A DNA stretch of 64,000 nt from Mermis nigrescens (Eukaryota; Nematoda; Enoplea; Mermithida; Mermithidae). The notes beneath the pieces were generated by a model. It was not told the origin of the DNA. It saw only the letters and a list, made by a program, of their open reading frames with translations, and searched no databases. Where the stretch lies: positions 310,001 through 374,000 of the forward strand of contig JAVLUZ010000848.1 of assembly GCA_036768485.1 (NCBI GenBank), given 5' to 3'. Of this stretch, positions 26,201 to 35,000 are shown in pieces (within the stretch, counting starts at the first letter, position 1; every line of letters begins with the position of its first letter). Position numbers and translations under genes: made by a program.

Positions 26201-26344
26201 CAGGCACGTGGCTAGCCGTCCTACTTTGGGGGACCAGCACTGATTTGGGAGGACTATGCCCCAAAATAGCACAAAATAACGTCTAAAAAGTCCGATTTTT
26301 CTGAATTTAAGGGGTCACCCCACTCCCCCAGATCTACGTGCCTG
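26201..26344 (+). mobile_element. Family A MITE inside the left arm of the palindromic element
   Basis: Ends are CAGGCACGTGGCTAG and GATCTACGTGCCTG. A mirror-image copy sits at 29302-29445. Insertion into one arm followed by arm homogenisation is the simplest explanation. Confidence 0.8.
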
Positions 26345-26934
26345 AATAAAAATAATGTATATGGTCAAGCATTTTTCCGATTTTCGCCCTATTTTATCTA
26401 GAAATTTTCCTTGCTGAGATGCCCCCTCGTGCATGTCTTGTTGTTACTTAATTATTTACTGTTCGAAGAAAGCACGTACACAACAAGTCACGAATAAATA
26501 AGTAATGTACAACTAATTTTGCTAAAAATTACAGTAAAAATGAACGAGGCAGCCATATAGATCAGCGAATACATCGGATATGCTGCAAATGTGATCTCAT
26601 TCGCATGTTTGATAAAGAGAAATACGATATGACAAATCGTCGCAGGTTGAACATGAAAAAATTCGCAATAATTTCAAGTGATTTTGAGCATTTATGAGCA
26701 TCTTATTCGTAGATGCGAAGCAGGGCGGTTCTGGGGGTCGACCTTCAGCCTCAAAAATAGGCATAAATTGACAGTCATTACAGCAAAAAATTTTAATTTT
26801 TATCATTTCCCAGGAACTTTTCCATTTAGGTCCCCTCCCATAGAGTGTTCGTCTCGTCTCCACTCATTTGCATGGGCCTGCATACTACCGAAAACTTTGC
26901 CGTTTAAAAACAATTATTGATATTTTTTGTAAAG

Positions 26935-27262
26935 TCGTGGAAAATTTTTGTCATGTTGTGAAATATTTGTGTCACGTTGTGAAATATTTTTGTCAAGTTG
27001 TGAGATATTTTTGTCACGTTGTGAAATATTTTGTCACGTTGTGGAAATTTTTTGTCAAGTTGTGGAAATTTTTTGTCAAATTGTGAAAATTTTTTGTCAA
27101 GTTGTGAAAATTTTTTGTCAAGTTGTGAAAATTTTTTGTCAAGTTGTGAAAATTTTTTGTCACGTTGTGAAAATTTTTTGTCAAGTTGTGGAAATTTTTT
27201 GTCAAGTTGTGAAATTTTTTTGTCAAGTTGTGAAAATTTCTTGTCAAATGGTGAAATATTTT
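26935..27262 (+). repeat. TGTCAAGTTGTGAAAAT minisatellite, left arm
   Basis: About 17 units of 17-19 bp. Variation is mostly in the length of the T run and in AAG versus ACG. The open frames across it come from unit length and are not a gene. Confidence 0.9.
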
Positions 27263-27629
27263 TACGTGCTTATAATGGCGTAATTTTCCGAAAATAAAAG
27301 ATTGACTGAAAATTTGGGTGTTCTTGCTGTGATTATATGGGTATATACGTCACATACTTATTTAATACGCGTAAAGGGAAGCGTGGGGGGACGCCTTGTC
27401 AGTCATTTAGATAATATCATAAAAAATGCGATTTTTGTCGCTTTTGTCGATTTTTATTTATTTCCAACCTATTTTATGCAATTTATGCGCTTATTGCTCG
27501 TGCAATATACCCGAAAAATCGCTACTATGTGAAATTACTCCTGATTGGTATACGTTTGACGATGGCGGCCAAGTAAAAAGTTTTCCGATTCCTAAAAATG
27601 TTAAAATACTGCAAAAACGTCGTTTTTAG

Positions 27630-28153
27630 ATGATCAACGATATCTTTACAAACATGGTTTACACACCCACCACCCTGGTGCAACAGTTCGGATCCCATGC
27701 TTTCATCTCGAACATCTTTTTTTACCAGCCTAGTAACACTACAATCAACCTGCTGTGGCCTCAACACCGCGATCCCAACAACCTACATACAAAAAAGTAA
27801 GAAAAAAATGATTCGGTGCTTATTGAAAAATTGATACACATTTTGATTTAAGTTCCACAACTACCCAATTTTCCACCCAGTTTTCAACAAGCAATGCTCC
27901 ATCATCAACAACAACGGGCCCAATTTACACCCAGACCACTGCTCAACCTATCTCCACTGCCCCGAAATCACTAGTTACAATGGTTTTCATCGGCCAGACC
28001 CCCCAAAAACGCCCCAATTGGACACCCGTCATCGCCACTGCCTCGATTTTTGCTTTTTTAATTTTTTTAATAATTATGTATTTATGTATTCGTAATTCTC
28101 GCACTAACGATTTGCCTCAAGTAGCCGAGGAAATAGAGTTGTTTCCTTTATAG
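27630..28153 (+). CDS. Spliced single-pass membrane protein in the palindromic element (likely 3' part)
   Basis: Exons 27630-27796 and 27853-28153 are joined by a 56-bp GT-AG intron whose removal keeps the frame open, giving about 155 residues. The first exon has NTT glycosylation sequons. The second begins with a Thr/Ser-rich stalk, then a hydrophobic segment of about 22 residues following the stretch RPNWTPVIA. A short cytoplasmic tail ends in an acidic stretch before TAG. AATAAA at 28158-28163 is only 5 bp past the stop. The ATG sits directly after a TTTTTAG acceptor-like site, so upstream exons may be lost. The layout fits the C-terminus of a type I surface protein such as a viral envelope-type glycoprotein, but no family could be recognised. 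Confidence 0.5.
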
Positions 28154-28184
28154 CTTTAATAAAGCTTAATTTATATTATTTACT

Positions 28185-28394
28185 TTATTCTGTGTCTTGA
28201 CGTTTGCGTTTGCCTCTCGTGACGAACGCTTGATTCACAGCGTCTGCCAGCGTTAGATCGGACGGAAAAAAGCCCTCAGCTGCTGGCTGGAGAAGACCGC
28301 CGACGGATTTCTTTCTAGATGTGTTAGAAAGCGGTCCCAATTGGACCAACTTGGCCCTGCGCCAGAAATCGCCAATCAGCCTAGGGTCTACGTT
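28185..28394 (-). CDS. Basic-tailed protein fragment in the palindromic element, unknown family
   Basis: The minus-strand frame is open for 69 codons, has no ATG, and ends with the basic tail RGKRKRQDTE and a stop overlapping AATAAA (minus strand). It is therefore the 3' exon of a gene truncated on its 5' side. An AG at the upstream limit could be a splice acceptor. The residues before the tail (GFFPSDLTLADAVNQAF) are well composed for protein, and the basic cluster resembles a nuclear-localisation or nucleic-acid-binding tail. Its stop lies 31 bp from that of the + gene, and the two 3' ends are tail to tail, as in compact viral genomes. Function is unknown. Confidence 0.4.
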   Translation of the reverse strand, partial: NVDPRLIGDFWRRAKLVQLGPLSNTSRKKSVGGLLQPAAEGFFPSDLTLADAVNQAFVTRGKRKRQDTE

Positions 28395-28494
28395 TTATCT
28401 TTTTTCTGTTTTTTTGTCTTATTGATGGATTTCTATAATTTTGGTAAAAAAACTCGTAAAACTGCATACTTTCAGCAAAATATAAAAATTTTAC

Positions 28495-28730
28495 AAAAAT
28501 ATTTCGCAACATTACAAAAATATTTCACAACTTGACAAAAATATTTACACAACTTGACAAAAATATTTCACAACTTGACAAAAAATTTTCACAACTTGAC
28601 AAAAAATTTCCACAACGTGACAAAAATATTTCACAACTTGACAAAAATATTTCACAACTTGACAAAAAATTTCCTGACACAAATAATTCACAACATGACA
28701 AAAATTTTCCACGACTTTACAAAAAATATC
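28495..28730 (-). repeat. Minisatellite, right arm (inverse of 26935-27262)
   Basis: About 11-12 units of the complement, CACAACTTGACAAAAAT, fewer than in the left arm. The arms therefore differ mainly by array length. Confidence 0.9.
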
Positions 28731-29301
28731 AATAATTGTTTTTAAACGGCAAAGTTTTCGGTAGTATGCAGGCCCATGCAAATGAGTGGAGACGAGACGA
28801 ACACCTATGGGAGGGGACCTAAATGGAAAAGTTCCTGGGAAATGATAAAAATTAAAATTTTTTGCTGTAATGACTGTCAATTTATGCCTATTTTTGAGGC
28901 TGAAGGTCGACCCCAGAACCGCCCTGCTTCGCATCTACGGATAAGATGCTCATAAATGCTCAAAATCACTTGAAATTACTGCGAATTTTTCATGTTCAAC
29001 CTCGCGACGATTTGTCATATCGTATTTCTCTTTATCAAACATGCGAATGAGATCACATTTGCAGCATATCCGATGTATTCGCTGATCTATATGGCTGCCT
29101 CGTTCATTTTTACTGTAATTTTTAGCAAAATTAGTTGTACATTACTTATTTATTCGTGACTTGTTGTGTACGTGCTTTCTTCGAACAGTAAATAATAAGT
29201 AACAACAAGACATGCACGAGGGAGCATCTCAGCAAGGAAAATTTCTAGATAAAATAGGGCGAAAATCGGAAAAATGCTTGACCATATACATTATTTTTAT
29301 T

Positions 29302-29445
29302 CAGGCACGTAGATCTGGGGGAGTGGGGTGACCCCTAAAATTCAGAAAAATCGGACTTTTTAGACGTTATTTTGTGCTATTTTTGGGTATAGTCCTCCCA
29401 AATCAGTGCTGGTCCCCCAAAGTAGGACGGCTAGCCACGTGCCTG
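29302..29445 (-). mobile_element. Family A MITE inside the right arm of the palindromic element
   Basis: Mirror copy of 26201-26344, with CAGGCACGTAGATC and CTAGCCACGTGCCTG ends. Confidence 0.8.
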
Positions 29446-30276
29446 TTTTATGCCATTTATACCATTTTTTAGCAAAACAAATTCATCGACACCACCCCCA
29501 GATCGACCATGCAACCTGAGGAACAACACTGCAAGATAGACCATGTTATAACAGGCGGCGCGGTGGGAGCTCCCTCCCCTTACACACCCCTCCTTTCCCG
29601 TCCTTAATGTTCTATATTCTAACGTTGCACCCTCAGCTAACCTCAGGGTGCAGATTTTTACGTCATCGCCTATGTTATAACATAGGCTATCCTACAGCGT
29701 TGCTGTCCAGGCTGCACGGCCATTACTACTCTCGCCAAACATTTTTGGCCAAGGGGCGGGGCGGCCGCCCCCGCCCCTCAAATCCGCCCCTGATGTTCAT
29801 TGAACCGCGAATATGACGTATACAATGGACATCAACATTATCTGGAAAATCAGTACAGCATGTTCAGTGCAGGCCAGCCTGCATCTTATGCTACTCTGTG
29901 AGTTCCAGTGTTAACAGGAATTTAATGCAGCGATTTTGACACGATCAGTAGAGCAATTTTCTTTCCTCCTAAAAATGGATATTCTATGATTGTGGTGGTG
30001 ATAAACACCTTATTTGGTGCTATTTCCTTTTTCTGCTATTGTATTGTGCTCTGACAAAATTTAGTAAGCATAATGTCAGCAATTAATACGTTCGGACACT
30101 ATGCAAAAAAAGATAAAAATTCTCCGGCCTCCGGCCGATTTTTGAATGTTCTCCGGCCGGAGCACCGGAGTGGAAAAAATGGCCGGATTTGCCGGAGGCC
30201 GGAGCCGGATCTCCGGTCGATCACTACTTCTGAGGGTTGCATACCCCCAACCCCCACGCCCACGTGTGGTCGCAAG

Positions 30277-32065
30277 ACCTCAGAAACGGAAGAAGTCACG
30301 AATTCTGTAGACGTAACCAAATATTAAGCCAATGATTAAGATTAGTTTGTAGGTAGATAGCATGTGATAATTTGAAAAATAAGATGACAGAAAATTAAAA
30401 GTCGATGGAAAAAATTCATTTTGATTATAATCTATTAGTGCAGCGAATTTCCTACATGATGTACACGTTTTTGACAATTAGTGAAATAGAGATTTGCGTC
30501 GGCCACCTAGGAAATCTTGAGGAAGCAATATTATCTTTTTTGGTGGACTAAGAAGCTTTTCGTAGCTACCAAATAATATTTCTCGGACAAAACAATGATT
30601 TTAAATATATTTTAACAAGTTGTTTCAGCTAAGAATTCGTGGAAATGTTTTTTAAATATATTTTCTTCCCATTTGTCTGAAGAAAACCAGACAATGTAAG
30701 CGTTTTTCACTTAGAGTCGTTAGAAATTTTAAACCCTTTCTCAATTTTAAGAATTAGTTTTGAATAAAAGTAGATCATAGAAAACGTCGAAAAACACTTT
30801 TTGTTTTTTGTAATAATTTCTGAAACTTTAGCAATGCTAATGAAACTTTGTAAAATCGGACTGACGTGCATTGTTAACTAACTTGCGCTAAAGCCGCTTT
30901 GTCATACTGCAAGTATAGCCAATACGGTGTGAAGTCCAAAGTGTGTTCCAAAAATAGACTCGCAACTTCTTAAATTTTTGTCTAAAATCAGCTCAAATTC
31001 TATCATAGACCTTAAAATTTATTTGAATAGCTTAGCAGGGCCGCTGACTATTGATTCATAAACACAAACAATATTTTTCTGGAGCTGGAAACAAAATTTG
31101 TTATTCATACATTTAGCCGCACTATGAGTTAATTTTGGATGAAACAACACCAATACATTTCCTGGAAATCAGGAAGACTGACCAAATTTCAGGCGAATAT
31201 TTACATTTCTTTCTACAGAATGCATAGACTTTGAAGAATTGAGTTCCGAGTTAAAAGTATTTGATTGGAGTGTTCTGAATTGGTAGAATTTCGTCACTAA
31301 GCAGTTAAACATTCGAAAAGATTGGGATTATTACACGTGGAGTAAGTGAGTACAAAAACGGGAAAAACAGTGTATTAGTTACTTACGGATTTTTGTACTT
31401 GCGGCTGTGTTTTCTTGCCCAGCGATGGCTGGTGATTCAAGGCCTTTGATGCTATCGGTATCTTCTCCAAAAGCAATCGTTTTAGCAAAATTGTCATTGT
31501 GGTCTCGTAGTTCAAATCATTAGATACCAAGTCATTTCAACTGCGCGAAATTACAAATAAATTATCTAGCATGGGCTTTAATATAATTAAAATATTTTAT
31601 CGGTGTTTATTTTGCTCGTTCATTTTCGATGTAACTTCTACCTAGAATTATTTATTTGAGCAGATTTTAGTCTGCTTTAACATAGCGATATTATGGATTT
31701 GTTACACGGACGTTTAAGACGCATGATTTGTACCTAGAGTCGCTACCTGCTTCAATATAACCAGCCTTTTTTATTATTACTGTATAATACTGAGAAAACA
31801 TATGGACTATTATTATATGTATATACCTATGCTTCTAAAATTCATAGCTTATCTCGTGATTAGCGATTTGTGTTAGTTTTTGTCGGTCTCTCGGTATTTA
31901 GAGAAATTCGACTAGAAAACTGCTATTTCTTCCGAACACTTCATATATGTTTGTCCAGGAAAATTGGGTCACCCATATGGTACGAAAATCGCGTTATGGA
32001 CCATTTTAAAATCTATGATAAGCATTCAACAAAAAATGGCATTGAAATTCGGAGCAGCGATTAAA
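30277..32065. other. Intergenic, AT-rich, no feature recognised
   Basis: No ORF above about 65 codons with splice support, no family A-I copy and no tandem array were seen. It lies 3' of the minus-strand cysteine-rich gene and may hold its 3' UTR; TTTATT (a minus-strand AATAAA) occurs near 31768. Confidence 0.4.
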
Positions 32066-35000
32066 TCATGGAATCATCATTGTTAGGTTAAAAGTGTTAT
32101 ATTCGCCTAAGAAAGTGCAATTTTCGGGCAGGACAGCCGAGCCAGTGTATTCGGTCGAAGTTTTGACCGCGTGACGGGCCACACGGAAAATGACGGCGTA
32201 AAGTTCGTTCAAGTCGTCCAATCCTTCTCTGCTACATTCCTCTAACACTTTTTGGGCTCTGCATTGTTTGCGGCATTTCATGTATCTGCATAACGTATAG
32301 GCAAAACTAATCCTTCCTATCTTGTAGAAAGTCGGGAAAAACTGATTAAACGGCGATTAAAAGGATTCGACACGCAATATTAGGTAAGTCCGATAAGTCT
32401 AAAGCCTGTTTCGCATAAATTCGTCCATAAATTTTAAATATTTTAATCGACAGTTAGCCGAGGGTTAAGATAATTATATGTCAGATCGATGCTGTAATCG
32501 AAGTTAATACCGAACTTAGCGCGTTAGCGCATACCTATAATATACTTGGGTACCCCAACATATGTCCCCCTAGAAGCTATAACAGGACACATATGGGAGG
32601 GAGATTTTTTGAAAGATAGATAATAAAAAAATCATGCGCTCTTTTTGGTATCACACTCAATATTGAATTTGTGATGAGTGTGTAAATTTCTGGCATCACG
32701 TTATAACATATAGCGAATTTCATGTTTTTCGTGCCGCATGTACACAACTCTCTGTAAATGCCTCATACAATTTATTAGTATTATATTTTAGAGGATAATC
32801 ATTAGTTCTTGAGGGAGAGTGTAAAGAGTGCAAAAGTCAGCGGCTGTAAGGACAGATTTTGGTTGCGTTTTTGCCTTCTTGATGTCTGCCAACAACTCCG
32901 GTTGTGAGTCCCGAGAAATTGTTTCTAATAGAAATGTACTACGACTTAAGAGCTATTTTCTGCTTACGCACGCAAACTTTTTTACAGTCAATACGGACTT
33001 AGATCTAGGGGTTTAAACTCTACACTCAAGTGGATGGTGTGAATAAAAGAGGCTTTCGTAATACGATTTCTCCGCCAACTTCTCTGGTTATAAGTCGGGA
33101 TAAATTGAATAAAGTAAAAATAAAGTACGCTTTAAGGGCGACACGTCGCAGCAAACCGCGTTTAAAAAAGATTCTATATATAGGGTATCAAAATGACAGA
33201 AAAAACTCATTCTCTTTCCCTATTTTGATTGGACAATATCTGAAATATTTTGCAGAACAGAAATTTTCCACATAACAACGTACTACGATTTAAAGGCTAC
33301 AAACTGGCCTAAAGCGAATTTCTTTACACTCAATGGGGAGTTAGGTTCAGATTTTTAAAGTTTACAATGTGGTGGATGGTGGAAAATACGTTTTTGTCCC
33401 TTTTTGTTCGCTCACCACTTTCTCCGTTTAGAAGTCGAGATAGGTCGAATAGAATTAAAATTAAGTACTTTTAAGGGGTACACGTCACAGCAAATAGCGT
33501 TTATTTACATCGATATTTAGCTTTTCGGGAGGTGTAAAGGCAAAAATTGGGTGTGTTAAACGTGTCTCTGTCTTGTTTTTTCTGCCAACTTCTCCGGCTA
33601 TGAGTCTGGACATGATCTCAAGTCTAAACATGTACCAATAATCAAACGTGATACGTCAGTCAGGCGCGTTCGTTTACACTCAACAGTGGTGTAAAGTGGT
33701 TCACATCTAATATTAGTTTGTCTTCAGGCCACTGTGTGGACTTAATTTTTTTATAAATGTTGAGCGTAATATCAGACAGAGTAATATCAAAATTACGAAT
33801 CGTACAAAAATCTTCTTTATACTTGGTGTTTGTGTAAAGTTTACACCACGAATTTAGTTTAGTTGTAGAGTCTTGCGGAAGCTTAATTTTTTTCAAAATG
33901 TTCTACATAACGTCAGAATTACGAATCCGACTGTTAGTTTTCTCTACACTTATTAGTTATGTATTGCACTATTTACTCATTGTTAATTTGTAAAGTTTAC
34001 ACTACAAATATATTTTACTCCCAGAGCGTCGCCAAACGTTAATTTTTTACGAAATATATTCCATAAGGTCGAGATTACGAATCTGATATGTTTTCTTTAC
34101 ACCCTGTAGTTGTGTAAATTTTACACTGAACATTAACTTTAGTTTTAGAGCGCTGCAGAAGCTTAATTTTTCAAAACGTTCCGTAGCGTCAGGATTACGA
34201 ATCTGAGTGTGAATGTTCTTTACATCCAATAATTGCGTAAAGTTTATGCTGAAACCCTTTGATCGATTTAAATAAGGTAAGGGCGTATTGTTTAAAAAAG
34301 ATAATGCTGATGTTCAAAACAATATTGTTTTCCGCGTTCTTGGACTGCTGTCATTATTGTGGCATGTTACCCTATGTGCTTACTGACTGATTTACTCAAA
34401 TCATGCTAATTTAAAGTAGGGGACTAGCAAAGAAAAATGCTCCGATGGAACAAAAAAGACGAATATACCTGGGATTATGGATTATTAAGGATGTAAAAGA
34501 AGAGGACTAGGAATAAGCTACGTATGTATATGCCGAAAGTCGCAAAATCTGTTAAAAATCACACTTTCTCTAAGCAGCGCGAAAAATCAAAGTATATTCT
34601 GCGGCCTCTGAAATGATATAACCCTGTTTAAATATTTTCAATGCTTCACATAAGATTGTATAAACAATCTTTTTTTCAAAACTGCTTGCAAGTACATAGC
34701 TGACTTGCTACGCATCGTGATTGATAGAAAATTGACTACAATTTTTTCAAAGGTGTTTTATTTTGTTATCACGAGCATTTATAGCAAGCAAACCTGGCGT
34801 CATTTGGTTATTGCAACAAATCGTTGCGGGCAAGCAAGCGTACCTACATATAATCTGTTTCGCGCAAGATTCCGCGTTTCCTACTGCTTAATAATTTCTT
34901 TGAATTTCTTGAATTGCATCGATGTTTGCTATTTTATTCAATTGGCTTACAAAGTCGCTTCTAGTTTACTCCATCTACTTACCCGTAGCTACTGCATAAC

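Larger units (their letters stand above)
25914..29729. mobile_element. Long-inverted-repeat element with two internal gene remnants
   Basis: The ends GTAGTAATGGCCGTGCA and its complement are perfect. TCTCGCCA flanks both sides exactly (25906-25913, 29730-29737). The arms (25914 to about 27262, and about 28490-29729) are near-identical inverted copies. Each arm holds a family A MITE and a TGTCAAGTTGTGAAAAT minisatellite, with more units on the left. The unpaired centre (about 27263-28490) carries convergent gene remnants at 27630-28153 (+) and 28185-28394 (-). Arms this long plus an 8-bp duplication fit an internally deleted virus-like or Mutator/hAT-like element. No integrase, polymerase or transposase is visible, so the class stays open. 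Confidence 0.85.
24317..29792. mobile_element. Family I hAT-like element, interrupted by the palindromic element
   Basis: Left end CAGTGGCGAATCTAGG, right end AAATCCGCCCCTG. The flanks atgttcag and atgttcat match at 7 of 8. The sequence on the two sides of the internal palindrome joins into one that matches the reverse complement of 63735-63860. About 1.65 kb is native. Confidence 0.72.
22482..30225. mobile_element. Family C hAT-like element, copy 1, interrupted
   Basis: Left end TAGTGATCGACCGGAG and right end CTCCGGTCGATCACT, with arrays of CCGGAGCCGGAG just inside both ends. The flanks acttctgg and acttctga are an 8-bp target duplication within the host B element. The interior contains element D, element I and the palindromic element. 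Family C copy 2 at 38347-40323 confirms the termini. Confidence 0.75.
22238..30268 (+). mobile_element. Family B MITE split by 7.8 kb of nested insertions
   Basis: The B left end CATAGGTGGGCAGCACC begins at 22238 and the B right end CGCCCACGTGTG finishes at 30268. The 8-mer GTCGCAAG flanks both ends exactly (22230-22237, 30269-30276). The B sequence stops at ACTTCTGG (22481) and resumes at ACTTCTGA (30226). Everything between is therefore later insertion: C, then D and I, then the palindromic element. Confidence 0.88.

Noticed and set aside
26948..27297. Long cysteine-rich or asparagine-rich ORFs across the minisatellite on both strands
   Set aside because: The frames stay open only because the unit length is near a multiple of three; all frames are repetitive.
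26935..28730. CRISPR-like array
   Set aside because: The units are contiguous minisatellite repeats without unique spacers, in a eukaryotic genome.
33660..34229. Minus ORFs with KLPQDSTTKLNSWCKLY and similar
   Set aside because: They fall on the 145-bp degenerate tandem repeat; the apparent protein similarity between them follows from DNA repetition.
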